Assembly (NCBI RefSeq): GCF_000368065.1
Contig: NZ_KB851200.1
Location: 1,791,204 to 1,855,203 of the forward strand
Source of the DNA: Acinetobacter seifertii
Lineage (GTDB): Bacteria; Pseudomonadota; Gammaproteobacteria; Pseudomonadales; Moraxellaceae
Direction: 5' to 3'
Length of the DNA: 64,000 nucleotides
Shown: positions 26,140 through 34,881 of the stretch, piece by piece
How the letters are laid out: the number at the start of each line of letters is the position of its first letter
Position numbering within the stretch: the stretch's first letter is position 1
Made by a program: the position numbers and the translations under genes
The notes under the pieces: model-generated
Database searches by the model: none
What the model was told of the DNA's origin: nothing
Seen by the model: only the letters and a program-made list of their open reading frames with translations

Positions 26140-26444
26140 TTCGTGTCCTTCAAAGTTCACATTCCTAATTTGCCTAATATTCACACAATAAGAAATTAGC
26201 CAAAAGTATTATATCGAAATAAATTTTATGTCTTGTTTGAGAAATTTCTTCTTCGTGCTTTATCTTCTTTCAAAAATTGAGTGAGCCAAGTACATGTAAC
26301 ATTCTTATACGAGGTTAATCACTTATTGAGCATTTGTAGACCTTTCATTTCAAAAGTCCCTGTAGGAGAAATGATTTTATAAAATGAAAAAAGATAACAA
26401 TATTCGGTTTTTTAATAAAAGCCTTTGAAAAGGAGAATATTAAA
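26140..26444. other. Upstream region of the copper storage gene
   Basis: AT-rich. It holds a dyad at 26339-26358 (GACCTTT to AAAAGTC) reminiscent of, but not matching, a MerR-type operator, and AAGGAG before the ATG at 26445. No other structure was recognised. Confidence 0.35.
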
Positions 26445-26801
26445 ATGAATAGCTCGCAAACCCCTGATCCTTCTTTATTTAGTCAAGCATCTAATTCTAT
26501 TCAAGCCTGCATTGAATGTATGTTTGCTTGTAAACATTGTGCCTCTGCATGCTTACAAGAAGAGCATGTGCATATGATGCGTGAATGTATTAAGCATTGT
26601 TTAACCTGCGTAGAAACCTGTCAGTTATGTACGTCTTTAGAATTAAGACATTCCGAGCTTGCTGAACAAGCAATGCAATTATGTGCGAGTGCATGCCAAC
26701 TCTGCGCTGCTGAATGTAGTAAGCATGAACATGAACATTGCCAGATTTGTGCAAAAGCATGTTTAGCTTGTGCACAAGCTTGTCAGGCATATCGTGCTTA
26801 A
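26445..26801 (+). CDS. Four-helix-bundle copper storage protein (DUF326/Csp-like)
   Basis: A 118-residue protein with 19 Cys, spaced as CxxC or CxxxC along four helices (for example ACIECMFACKHCASAC, ECIKHCLTCVETCQLC, LCASACQLCAAEC). This is the pattern of the Csp copper storage proteins, whose bundle core binds many Cu(I) ions through the thiolates. There is no Tat or Sec signal, so it is of the cytosolic (Csp3-like) type. It lies near cueR-copA-copZ, which fits a role in copper buffering. AAGGAG precedes the ATG. Confidence 0.87.
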   Translation: MNSSQTPDPSLFSQASNSIQACIECMFACKHCASACLQEEHVHMMRECIKHCLTCVETCQLCTSLELRHSELAEQAMQLCASACQLCAAECSKHEHEHCQICAKACLACAQACQAYRA

Positions 26802-26818
26802 CTTCCTAATGAGCATAG

Positions 26819-26850
26819 AAACCTACGATCTATAAGGCTCGTAGGTTTTT
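26819..26850 (+). terminator. Terminator after the copper storage gene
   Basis: AACCTACGA and TCGTAGGTT arms followed by TTTTT, about 20 bp past the stop codon. Confidence 0.8.
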
Positions 26851-26920
26851 AAATTTTAAAAACAAAGAACTAGAAAATTAAAACTTTAGATGAGATGAAT
26901 AACTACTTTTCTTTAGACAT

Positions 26921-27040
26921 AAAAAAAACCCGCATCTTGGGGAAAATGCAGGCTCTTAGATCTCCCACAACGACCATGAGTTCATTATTAAGCTTGAACT
27001 TTAAACCGTTGATTAAATGTACCCTTAATAAAAACAAATT
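26921..27040 (-). ncRNA. Candidate small RNA A (minus strand)
   Basis: A minus-strand terminator at 26921-26952 (CCTGCATTTT and AAGATGCGGG around a CCCC loop, then eight T) has no minus-strand protein gene before it. The 90 bases upstream are more GC-balanced than the surroundings and include GTTGTGGGAGATC. The 5' end is a guess from a TACATT-like -10. Confidence 0.35.
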
Positions 27041-27155
27041 ACAATACAGAATAGTCTGTTTATTTAAAATATTTTATTATTTTTACATTAATTTTTCATA
27101 AATAGTCTAAAAATTTATACACCTCTCAAACTAGAAATAGCTTTCTACAGGCATT

Positions 27156-27330
27156 AAAAAAGCCCGTTTCACGGGCTTTTCTGCAACGGTGAGCAATCTA
27201 AGATTTGTGTCTATCCATCTCTTACATGCTCTTTGCTAGCTATATGTAAGGTCCTATCGTATCTTTTGCCCTGTCCCAAGTTTCCCTGTGGATCGAGGAG
27301 ATATTACGATTACCTTAGGTACATTTATAG
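27156..27330 (-). ncRNA. Candidate small RNA B (minus strand)
   Basis: A second minus-strand terminator (27156-27180, AAAAGCCCGT with ACGGGCTTTTTT) follows about 150 bases without any frame. They contain an internal hairpin (CTTACAT with ATGTAAG) and start just after a TATAAA on the minus strand at about 27325. GC content is higher than in the flanks. I could not assign it to a known RNA family (not 4.5S, 6S or RNase P RNA by eye). Confidence 0.4.
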
Positions 27331-27403
27331 CACATTATTTATTCATGACTAGTCTTGTTCACGTTTTTTTACAAATGAATAAAATACCATCCAACCTTAA
27401 TAT

Positions 27404-27814
27404 TTAAGGGTTTTCTACTCCATTTTGATATTGGCGAGCACTATCGCAAATTGGATACCATTTCACTTTTGAAGATACAAAAGCATGAGAAATTACAGAT
27501 ATCGATATTTCTTCATTAATGAGTCCTACCCTCAAACGCACTACTTCAGGCTTATCTAGACGTTCACTCCAGATCGGTGAACCACAAGTTTTACAGAACA
27601 CTCTCTTTTTATTAGGCGATGCAAAATAAGCCTGTAACAGGTTTTCACCCTGCACAATATTCAAATCATTTTTTTGTACTTGGCTAATGGCAGCAAAAGC
27701 AGCCCCTTGCGCTTTTTGACATTGCTTACAATGACAGACCATGATGGGTTCTAATTCGCTATTAATTTTTAGTTGAATCCCATTACAAAGACAAGAAGCT
27801 GTATAAGTCATCAT
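27404..27814 (-). CDS. GFA-family (glutathione-dependent formaldehyde-activating-like) protein
   Basis: A 136-residue Cys-rich protein with the GFA/Mss4-like fold. The zinc-binding sets are ASCLCNGIQL near the start, VCHCKQCQKAQGAAFA, and VFCKTCGSPIW. The proven reaction in the family is adding glutathione to formaldehyde, but most members are uncharacterised. It lies 23 bp downstream of cueR in the same direction, which may place it under copper-linked transcription by read-through. Confidence 0.82.
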   Translation of the reverse strand: MMTYTASCLCNGIQLKINSELEPIMVCHCKQCQKAQGAAFAAISQVQKNDLNIVQGENLLQAYFASPNKKRVFCKTCGSPIWSERLDKPEVVRLRVGLINEEISISVISHAFVSSKVKWYPICDSARQYQNGVENP

Positions 27815-27837
27815 TTTTCCTTTTATTTTAATGAGTT

Positions 27838-28239
27838 TTAGCTTACACCCACACCTTTTTCAATGTGATCTAAGATTGCACAAGAAGCCTGTTGGTTACC
27901 GCAGCAGTCATCTGCTGAAGCTTGCAAAATATTAACCATCTCTTGTAAATGAGCGATTTTTTGTTTTAATTCGGCAATGTGTTTTACAGTTAAGGCTTTC
28001 ACCTCTGCACTCTGCCGATCTGTGTTTTTCCAAAGCGAAATAAGCTCTTTCATCTGTTCTGATGAAAAACCTAACTCTCTGGCATGTTTTAAAAAGTTTA
28101 AAGTTTTAAGGTCTGTTTCTGAATAAATACGATAGCCAGAAGCAGAACGCTGAGCTGCTTCAAGTAAACCGATTTCTTCATAATAGCGAATCATTTTCGC
28201 CGAAATGCCCGAATGTTTGGATGCCTGACCGATATTCAT
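27838..28239 (-). CDS. cueR: CueR, MerR-type Cu(I)-responsive activator
   Basis: A 133-residue regulator started at ATG 28239 (MNIGQASKHSGISAKMIRYYEEIGLL); the frame reaches 28251. The MerR helix-turn-helix is followed by a long dimerisation helix and the metal loop DDCCGNQQASC, whose two outer Cys spaced by about eight residues are the Cu(I)/Ag(I) ligands of CueR. Two CueR-type promoters stand in the copA-copZ gap. It is downstream of copA in the same direction. Confidence 0.9.
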   Translation of the reverse strand: MNIGQASKHSGISAKMIRYYEEIGLLEAAQRSASGYRIYSETDLKTLNFLKHARELGFSSEQMKELISLWKNTDRQSAEVKALTVKHIAELKQKIAHLQEMVNILQASADDCCGNQQASCAILDHIEKGVGVS

Positions 28240-28314
28240 CTCACACCTCAAATATTAAATTTGGTTTAAGACCTGCTGTCATGATCTTAAACCAAAAGTT
28301 GCTTTTCAGCACGC

Positions 28315-30783
28315 TTACTGTACTGGCGCATGAAAACGTTTTAAGCGTAATGCATTGCCTAAAACAAAAACCGAAGAAAGTGCCATCGCGCCTGCTGCAA
28401 ACATCGGTGAAAGTAATACACCAAATGCTGGATATAGCGCACCTGCTGCAATTGGAATAAGTGCAACGTTATATACAAATGCCCAGAACAGGTTTTGACG
28501 TATGTTTCGCATGGTGGCTTTACTTAATGCAATTGCATTCGGTACACCTTTTAAGCTACCTGACATCAACACAACATCGGCAGCCTCAATGGCAACATCT
28601 GTTCCTGTACCAATGGCTAAGCCAACATCTGCTTGCGCCAAGGCTGGAGCATCGTTAATACCATCACCTACGAAGGCCAAACGACCATATTGTTTTTGTA
28701 GTTGGCGAACTGTGTCCACTTTGCCTTCGGGTAAAACTTCTGCCACAACTTCATCAATATTCAGCTTTTTAGCAATCGCCTGCGCCGTATGACGGTTGTC
28801 GCCTGTAATCATGGCAACCTTGAGACCTAATTGATGCAAGGCCTCAATCGCAGCATAGGTTGTTTCTTTAATTGGATCCGCCACAGCAATAATTGCAGCT
28901 AGTTGTTGGTTAATAGCAACATACAGCGGTGTTTTGCCTTCTTCACCTAATTGAGCAGCAATCGCTTGGAATGAGTTGGTGTCTAAACCAAGTTGGTGCA
29001 TATAACGATCTGCGCCAATTTGCACTTTTTGGCCTGAAACTTCCGCCTCAATACCTGAACCTGTAATCGAATTAAATGCTGTTACCAGTAATAAGTTTAA
29101 GCCTTCACTTTCTGCTGCTTGAACAATCGCAAGAGCAATTGGATGTTCAGACTTAGCTTCGACTGAGGCAACTAAAGTCAGCACTTGTTTACGTTCAAAG
29201 CCAGATTGCACATTAAAGTCTGTCAGTGTAGGTTTACCTTCGGTGAGTGTTCCGGTTTTATCAACTGCAACGACCTGCGCTTCTTGTAAAAGCTGCAAAG
29301 CTTCACCTTTACGGAACAGAACCCCTAACTCAGCACCACGTCCAGTACCGACCATAATTGAGGTTGGTGTTGCAAGTCCCATCGCACAAGGACACGCAAT
29401 AATCAGTACCGCAACGGCATTCACCAAACCAAAAGTTAGCGCAGGCTCTGGTCCCCAAATAAACCAAACTAAGAAAGTGATTGCAGCAATTAGCATGACA
29501 GCCGGTACAAACCACATGGTGACTTTATCAACTAAACCCTGAATCGGAAGTTTAGAACCTTGGGCTTGTTCAACCATGCGAATAATTTGTGAAAGTACAG
29601 ATGAAGTACCAACAGAGGTTGCCCGAATGTTTAGAGTACCGTTTTGGTTGACCGTACCACCGACCACCTGCTCTCCTATTTTCTTTTCAACAGGGACAGG
29701 CTCACCCGTAATCATAGATTCATCAATGTAGCTGTGTCCTTCGACGACTTCACCATCGACAGGTACACGTTCACCCGGACGAATTTCTACAATAGTTCCA
29801 CTGACCACTTCGGCAACTGCAACTTCCACCACTTGACCATCACGCTGGATACGAGCAGTTTTAGGCTGCATTCCCACTAGGTGTTGAATGGCTTGTGAAG
29901 TACGTCCTTTAGCTTTGGCTTCGAAATAACGTCCGAGTAAAATTAAACTGACAATAACGGCAGCCGCTTCAAAGTAAACATTAACCGTGCCTTGGGGTAA
30001 TACGTGTGGCATAAAGGTTGCCACGACTGAAAAGCTATAGGCAGCTAAGGTTCCAACAGCAACCAGCGAGTTCATGTCTGGCGCCAAACGCCATAGAGCT
30101 GGAATCCCTTTTTGGTAAAAACGGCGACCAGGGAAAACGAGAACTAATGTGGTCAAAACAAATTGTAAAAGCCAGCTATTGTATTGACCAATGGTGTGCA
30201 TGACCCACATGTGAAAAGCTGGAATGAGATGTGAACCCATTTCCAAAATAAACACAGATAAAGCTAACACAATCGAAATGATCAAATCTTTTTTAAGCTG
30301 ATCTAACTCTGACGCTTTTTTGTCGAGTTGCTCATCTTGATTTTTTTCAGATGCTTTCGCGTCGTAACCTGCTTTTTTAACAGCGCGGATTAAGTCTTCG
30401 ACATTGACTGAATTATCTGCCTGCACCCAAGCCTGCTCTGTTGCTAAGTTGACTGTGGCTTCTTGAACGCCGTCTACTTTTTTAAGGGCTTTTTCAACAC
30501 GTGCAACACAAGATGCACAGGTCATGCCCTCAATAGATAACTCAACTGGCGCAGCTTTTGGAACATCGTACCCTGCTCGTTCAACTGCTTTAACTAGTGC
30601 TTCGCGCTGGATTGGTTGATTTGAATAAACAACGGCTTTTTCTGTTGCCAAATTAACGTTAGCAATCTCTACATTTTCAACTTTCTTAAGTGCTTTTTCG
30701 ACACGACCTACACACGAGGCACAAGTCATGCCTTCGATTGGAAGTGTTTCACTATATGCTGGCAATTTTGTGTTTTTTGAGTC
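28315..30783 (-). CDS. copA: CopA, Cu(I)-exporting P1B-type ATPase
   Basis: An 822-residue inner membrane pump. Two N-terminal HMA domains have GMTCASC (Cys22/25 and Cys90/93). Then follow eight membrane helices, the TGE actuator motif (MITGEPVPV), the transport site ACPCAMG, the phosphorylation site DKTGTLTEG and the hinge [11 protein letters not shown]. The ATG at 30783 has AGAGGTG before it; an upstream ATG at 30801 does not. A CueR-type promoter with 19-bp spacer precedes it. It exports cytosolic Cu(I). Confidence 0.96.
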   Translation of the reverse strand, partial: DSKNTKLPAYSETLPIEGMTCASCVGRVEKALKKVENVEIANVNLATEKAVVYSNQPIQREALVKAVERAGYDVPKAAPVELSIEGMTCASCVARVEKALKKVDGVQEATVNLATEQAWVQADNSVNVEDLIRAVKKAGYDAKASEKNQDEQLDKKASELDQLKKDLIISIVLALSVFILEMGSHLIPAFHMWVMHTIGQYNSWLLQFVLTTLVLVFPGRRFYQKGIPALWRLAPDMNSLVAVGTLAAYSFSVVATFMPHVLPQGTVNVYFEAAAVIVSLILLGRYFEAKAKGRTSQAIQHLVGMQPKTARIQRDGQVVEVAVAEVVSGTIVEIRPGERVPVDGEVVEGHSYIDESMITGEPVPVEKKIGEQVVGGTVNQNGTLNIRATSVGTSSVLSQIIRMVEQAQGSKLPIQGLVDKVTMWFVPAVMLIAAITFLVWFIWGPEPALTFGLVNAVAVLIIACPCAMGLATPTSIMVGTGRGAELGVLFRKGEALQLLQEAQVVAVDKTGTLTEGKPTLTDFNVQSGFERKQVLTLVASVEAKSEHPIALAIVQAAESEGLNLLLVTAFNSITGSGIEAEVSGQKVQIGADRYMHQLGLDTNSFQAIAAQLGEEGKTPLYVAINQQLAAIIAVADPIKETTYAAIEALHQLGLKVAMITGDNRHTAQAIAKKLNIDEVVAEVLPEGKVDTVRQLQKQYGRLAFVGDGINDAPALAQADVGLAIGTGTDVAIEAADVVLMSGSLKGVPNAIALSKATMRNIRQNLFWAFVYNVALIPIAAGALYPAFGVLLSPMFAAGAMALSSVFVLGNALRLKRFHAPVQ

Positions 30784-30828
30784 CATCAAACACCTCTGCA
30801 AATCTGCAAAATTTAATATTCTGTATTG

Positions 30829-30859
30829 AGCATACAGATTCCCATCATGGGAAGGTCAA
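30829..30859 (-). promoter_or_regulatory. CueR-type promoter of copA
   Basis: On the minus strand TTGACC (30854-30859) and TATGCT (30829-30834) are 19 bases apart, the long spacer of MerR-family promoters. Between them ACCTTCCCATGATGGGAA is a dyad close to the CueR consensus. Confidence 0.85.
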
Positions 30860-30883
30860 GCATATTTTTTTAAAAAATTGGTC

Positions 30884-30914
30884 TTGACCTTACAATCATG
30901 ACAAGGTTTAGACT
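30884..30914 (+). promoter_or_regulatory. CueR-type promoter of copZ
   Basis: TTGACC (30884-30889) and TAGACT (30909-30914) with a 19-base spacer; ACCTT and AAGGT are the dyad arms. It points away from the copA promoter, 24 bp apart. Confidence 0.85.
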
Positions 30915-30958
30915 CAGTGTTATCCAAACAAACATCTCATTCTTGATGGAGTATGAAC

Positions 30959-31153
30959 ATGAAACTACTTATTGAAAATATGACTTGTGGTGGCTGCGCT
31001 CGTGGCGTGACTGCAACGATTCAAGATGTCGATCCGAATGCAAAAGTAGATGTAGACTTAACGACAAAGATCGTGACTGTTGAAAGCAGTGAAAGCGTCG
31101 ATAAAATTACCGAAGCACTTGAAGAAGATGGTTTCCCTGCTCAAGTGCAATAA
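30959..31153 (+). CDS. copZ: CopZ-like copper chaperone
   Basis: A 64-residue single HMA-domain protein, starting at ATG 30959 (GGAG seven bases upstream; the ATG at 30953 is too close). The metal site is MTCGGC near the N-terminus, a GG variant of MxCxxC. It should bind Cu(I) in the cytosol and hand it to CopA. It is divergent from copA under its own CueR-type promoter and has its own terminator. Confidence 0.88.
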   Translation: MKLLIENMTCGGCARGVTATIQDVDPNAKVDVDLTTKIVTVESSESVDKITEALEEDGFPAQVQ

Positions 31154-31155
31154 TG

Positions 31156-31190
31156 AATAAGGCCTAACGTTTAAAGTTAGGCCTTTATTT
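31156..31190 (+). terminator. Terminator after copZ
   Basis: AATAAGGCCTAAC and GTTAGGCCTTTATT arms around a seven-base loop; T-rich end. It also faces the convergent mopR gene. Confidence 0.82.
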
Positions 31191-31210
31191 TTGAGCGTGT
31201 TGATATTGAC

Positions 31211-32881
31211 TCAAAGCTGAAATTTTTTAATTCGATAGTCTAGCACTGCCCTAGATATTCCCAATAAACGTGCCGCTTCAGACACATTATGATTTGCCTT
31301 TTTTAAGGCTGTTAAAATTAACTGCTTTTCGTGTTCTTCTAAATTAAACTCAGCCTTTAATAGTTGCTCAAAGTCAGATTCAACAGCTACAGCCTGCTCA
31401 GGGTCATGCTTGATCTGTGGGAAAATGGCATTTAACTTAATCAGCTGCTGATCGTCCGTTAATAAAACAGCCCTTTCTAATAAGTTTTCCAACTCACGAA
31501 TATTTCCCGGCCATTCATATTGCTGCATAAAAACTTTGGTCTTTTCACTTACACCGTGAATGGTTTTACCGTACATTTTTTCAAAGCGATCAAGAAAGTG
31601 TTCAACCAGTAAAGGAATATCTTCACGGCGCTCCCGCAAAGGCGGAATCTGAACTGGAAAAATATTTAAGCGATAATACAAATCTGCCCGAAATCGTCCT
31701 GTTTTCACAGCTTGTTCAAGGTCTTCATTGGTTGCTGTAATTACACGGACATCTAAAATACGTGTCTGTGAATCTCCGACTCGCTCAAATTCACCTTCCT
31801 GCAAAATGCGTAATAGTGCTGCTTGTGCACGAGGAGAAAGCTCAATCACTTCGTCTAAAAAAATAGTACCGCCATTGGCTCGTTCAAACTTCCCCAAACG
31901 AGATTGATGCGCTCCTGTATAGGCACCTTTTTCTACCCCGAATAATTCGGACTCAATTAACTCTGGTGGAATCGCTGCACAGTTTACCGCAATAAAAGGT
32001 TGGTCTTTTCTTTGGCTATTTTCATGAACACCTCGTGCAAAAGCTTCTTTACCAACCCCTGTTTCGCCTTGTAGCAAAATGGAAACTTTCGAACCCGCAG
32101 CTTTGGTTAATAATGCACAGACCTGTTTATAAGATGCTGACTTACCCACAGAACTAAATAATTGGTAATCTGCTTCACTGTCACTGTAAATTGATTTTTT
32201 AAGCTCAAAAAGTTCAGCCTGCAACGCAATGAGTTCTTTTTCCATGGGTTCGGGTGACATGAACTGAATCAGCTCATCAGCATTTTCCCACTCTTCTAAA
32301 GGCTTACCAATAATACGGCAATGCTCATCGCCGCAGGCCTTACACTTTATTTCTTGATAAATAATGGTCATACCCGTCGCAAAACTGCTGTATCCGCATG
32401 CATAACCCAAAAGCATCCAGCATGCAGGTTCATCACTTGGACCAAAATGCTCTAAATGCACATCAGCTTCAAAAGAGTTAAGCCAATTTAAATCGGCATA
32501 AAACTGTTTTTTATCGTGGCTTAAATTGAGCTGGTTGGCCTGTACTTGCACCATTCCACGAATGGCGTGCATTTGTGGGCCTGCCATAAAAGCATCGTGT
32601 TCATTTAAATCGGGACGCATTTTTGTTGTAACTTCTGCATCTTTTAACCCAGCTTGATAGCCTAAACGAATAAAGAAACGCTTGGTTCGCTCAAGCCCAA
32701 TCATGTTCGCTAAGTCTTTACGCAAATATCCCATAATGCTGGTGTGTAAAAGCAGCATGCGATATTCATCAAACCAGATTTGACCGTGGGCAGTATCAAA
32801 GTGCAGTTTAGACAGCAAATCGTGAATTTCTTGCGGATGATCTGCGTATCGTCCCGTTGTATCGTATTTTACTCGAGCCAT
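31211..32881 (-). CDS. mopR: MopR, sigma54-dependent phenol-responsive activator
   Basis: A 556-residue XylR/DmpR-class protein: N-terminal phenol sensor (about 1-210), AAA+ domain with Walker A GETGVGKEA, GAYTGA sigma54 loop and FLDEV Walker B, and a Fis-type DNA-binding end (EAARLLGISRAVLDYRIKKF). The residues reported for MopR appear here shifted by one: His105 and Trp133 for phenol, and Cys154, Glu177, Cys180 and Cys188 for zinc. The sensor is therefore complete and phenol-type. It is divergent from mphK, where a sigma54 promoter is visible. The PHEA-2 name is MphR. Confidence 0.95.
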   Translation of the reverse strand: MARVKYDTTGRYADHPQEIHDLLSKLHFDTAHGQIWFDEYRMLLLHTSIMGYLRKDLANMIGLERTKRFFIRLGYQAGLKDAEVTTKMRPDLNEHDAFMAGPQMHAIRGMVQVQANQLNLSHDKKQFYADLNWLNSFEADVHLEHFGPSDEPACWMLLGYACGYSSFATGMTIIYQEIKCKACGDEHCRIIGKPLEEWENADELIQFMSPEPMEKELIALQAELFELKKSIYSDSEADYQLFSSVGKSASYKQVCALLTKAAGSKVSILLQGETGVGKEAFARGVHENSQRKDQPFIAVNCAAIPPELIESELFGVEKGAYTGAHQSRLGKFERANGGTIFLDEVIELSPRAQAALLRILQEGEFERVGDSQTRILDVRVITATNEDLEQAVKTGRFRADLYYRLNIFPVQIPPLRERREDIPLLVEHFLDRFEKMYGKTIHGVSEKTKVFMQQYEWPGNIRELENLLERAVLLTDDQQLIKLNAIFPQIKHDPEQAVAVESDFEQLLKAEFNLEEHEKQLILTALKKANHNVSEAARLLGISRAVLDYRIKKFQL

Positions 32882-32956
32882 GTGTGATCTGTTTTAATCC
32901 ATTAAACACATTTGGGTTGTATCTCATCTTATCGAAGAACCAGATAAATGTCCTAG

Positions 32957-32972
32957 TACCTTAAAGACATAA
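32957..32972. promoter_or_regulatory. 16-bp motif shared with the benK upstream region
   Basis: TACCTTAAAGACATAA occurs here, 75 bp before the mopR start, and again at 45656-45671 before benK. It contains the TAC-N7-AT half of the BenM/CatM box. A role in mopR expression is inference. Confidence 0.45.
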
Positions 32973-33073
32973 CTTCATACTAAAAAAGTATTTCTAAATC
33001 TCTCCTTTTAAAGCCTCAAACATTCTAAAAAAAAATTTCTACGACCCTCTTCATCAAATCATGAATATATCTA

Positions 33074-33108
33074 TTTCACCATTCAAAAAAATTCATGAAA
33101 TGGTTAAT
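33074..33108. promoter_or_regulatory. Candidate MopR upstream activating site
   Basis: Interlocked short dyads (TTTCACCATT at 33074-33083 and ATGAAATGGT at 33095-33104) lie about 70-100 bp before the sigma54 promoter, in the position expected for enhancer sites of XylR/DmpR proteins. They do not match the DmpR consensus closely. Confidence 0.35.
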
Positions 33109-33171
33109 TTTTAAAATGCCTCATTTTTATAAAAAAACTTAATTTATTGTTTTTAATAACAAAAATAAAGT

Positions 33172-33187
33172 TGGCATAGCTTTTGTA
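33172..33187 (+). promoter_or_regulatory. Sigma54 promoter of the mph operon
   Basis: TGGCATAGCTTTTGTA matches the -24/-12 consensus TGGCA-N-TTGC with GG and GT in register (the usual -12 GC is GT). It stands about 64 bp before mphK. Confidence 0.75.
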
Positions 33188-33250
33188 AAGCTTATAGCGA
33201 GAGCAAGGAGCATTCATCAATTTCAAGACCATGTCTTGATGGAGTACAGC

Positions 33251-33538
33251 ATGACGCAACCTCAAGTCGAAGCATTAACCAAATATATTCGGGTCACTGG
33301 CGACTTAAACGCAGAGTTTATCGAATTCGATTTTGCCATTCATGACCCAAGTCTATTTGTGGAACTGGTTTTGCCTAAACATGCATTTAATGATTTTTGT
33401 AAGACCAATCAAGTGGTTGAAATGACCCAAGAGCAGCAAGCTTTTAATGATGCTCAGGAAGAAAAATGGCGCTATGGCACTGAAGCAACCTTAGTCGGCA
33501 CGCAACGAAATAGCAACGATCACGATGATCAGATGTAA
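33251..33538 (+). CDS. mphK: MphK, phenol hydroxylase assembly protein
   Basis: A 95-residue DmpK homologue, starting at ATG 33251 (MTQPQVEAL) with GGAG six bases upstream; the frame extends to 33236. DmpK-type proteins help load iron into the oxygenase and are not needed in the catalytic cycle. First gene of mphKLMNOP. Confidence 0.87.
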   Translation: MTQPQVEALTKYIRVTGDLNAEFIEFDFAIHDPSLFVELVLPKHAFNDFCKTNQVVEMTQEQQAFNDAQEEKWRYGTEATLVGTQRNSNDHDDQM

Positions 33539-33559
33539 AAAATATAAGGAGATAAAGCC

Positions 33560-34558
33560 ATGACTTTAGAAATCAAAACGTCAAATGTCGAACCTATCCG
33601 CCAGAACTATGCTTATATCGAAAGACGATTTGGTAGTAAGCCAGCAACTCGATATCAAGAAGTGAGTTTCGATGTACAGGCAGAAACTAACTTTCACTAT
33701 CGTCCTTTGTGGAAACCTGAAAAGACCTTAAATGATAAAACCCATACTGCCCTGCAAATGCAAGATTGGTATGCATTTAAAGATCCACGTCAATTCTATT
33801 ATGGAACTTACGTTCAACACCGTGCACGTTTGCAGGACACAGTCGAAAGTAATTTTGCTTTTTTTGAAAAACGTCAGCTTGCAGAACATTTGTCTGATGA
33901 AGTCAAAGCTAAGGTCATTGAGTACCTATTGCCATTTCGCCACGTTGAACAAACGGCAAACTTACACATGATGTCTGGCAGTGCTTATGGGTATGGCACC
34001 GTGCTTACCCAAGCTTGTATTTATGCCGCGATGGATCATTTAGGAATTGCGCAGTACATCTCGCGTATTGGCTTAGCTTTAGATGGCAACAGCGGCGACT
34101 CACTACAGCAGGCAAAACAGGCTTGGATGCAACATCCTGCATGGCAAGGCTTACGCCGTCTGTGTGAAGAAAGCCTCACCGAGCAAGACTATTTCAAACT
34201 TTTCTTATTACAGAACCTTGTGATGGACGGCTTTGTGACCGAGCTTGTCTATCAACAGTTTGATCAGTGGTTAGTCACTCAAAATGCTCGTGACTTAGCC
34301 ATGCTGACTGAGTTTATGAAAGACACTTTAGGTGATTTACGTAAGTGGTCAGACACCGTCATTAAAACTGCCGCAGCAGAATCCGACCATAACAAACAGC
34401 TATTAAATGAATGGTTCTCTCAGTCTTTAACTCAAGTAAAAGCAGCTTTTACACCTTGGGCAACAGCAGCCTTAACAGTAGAGGCAGTTGATCAAGCAGA
34501 ACAAGCCGTTATTGAACGTGCAAAAAAACTAGGCCTACAACCACTTACAAATGCTTAA
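33560..34558 (+). CDS. mphL: MphL, phenol hydroxylase oxygenase beta subunit
   Basis: A 332-residue protein related to DmpL, the structural (non-iron) subunit of the (alpha-beta-gamma)2 oxygenase. It begins MTLEIKTSNVEPIRQNYAYI and has the ferritin-like helical build without the full set of carboxylate/His iron ligands. An AAGGAG site precedes it. Confidence 0.9.
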   Translation: MTLEIKTSNVEPIRQNYAYIERRFGSKPATRYQEVSFDVQAETNFHYRPLWKPEKTLNDKTHTALQMQDWYAFKDPRQFYYGTYVQHRARLQDTVESNFAFFEKRQLAEHLSDEVKAKVIEYLLPFRHVEQTANLHMMSGSAYGYGTVLTQACIYAAMDHLGIAQYISRIGLALDGNSGDSLQQAKQAWMQHPAWQGLRRLCEESLTEQDYFKLFLLQNLVMDGFVTELVYQQFDQWLVTQNARDLAMLTEFMKDTLGDLRKWSDTVIKTAAAESDHNKQLLNEWFSQSLTQVKAAFTPWATAALTVEAVDQAEQAVIERAKKLGLQPLTNA

Positions 34559-34569
34559 GGAGAAGCAAC

Positions 34570-34836
34570 ATGTCTAAAGTCTATCTCGCATTACAAGACA
34601 ACGATACTTCACGCTATATCCTCGAAGCGATTGAAGAAGATAACCCTGAAGCTTCAATTCAGTATTTACCAGCCATGATTCGAATTGAAAGTGAAACTGA
34701 TTTGGTGATTAAAGCCGAAACCGTATCTGAAAAACTAGGCCAAGATTGGGACATCCAATCGTTACAACTCAACATGATTACGCTGGGCGGCAACGTCGAA
34801 GAAGATGACGATACTTTCCGCCTTCATTGGAATTAA
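34570..34836 (+). CDS. mphM: MphM, phenol hydroxylase regulatory (effector) protein
   Basis: An 88-residue cofactor-free protein of the MmoB/DmpM family (VYLALQDNDTSRYILEAIEED at the start). It binds the oxygenase to gate electron flow and substrate. AAGGAG lies seven bases before the ATG, 11 bp after mphL. Confidence 0.92.
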   Translation: MSKVYLALQDNDTSRYILEAIEEDNPEASIQYLPAMIRIESETDLVIKAETVSEKLGQDWDIQSLQLNMITLGGNVEEDDDTFRLHWN

Positions 34837-34881
34837 TCACAACATAGACGTTGTTTAACAAAGATTTAAGGATGATCAATC

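Noticed and set aside
26895..27101. 68-codon plus-strand frame after the copper storage gene
   Set aside because: Low-complexity translation, no good ribosome binding site, and it runs through a minus-strand terminator hairpin.
29243..29542. 99-codon plus-strand frame over copA
   Set aside because: Shadow of the copA membrane and hinge region; Thr/Pro-rich translation without a plausible start context.
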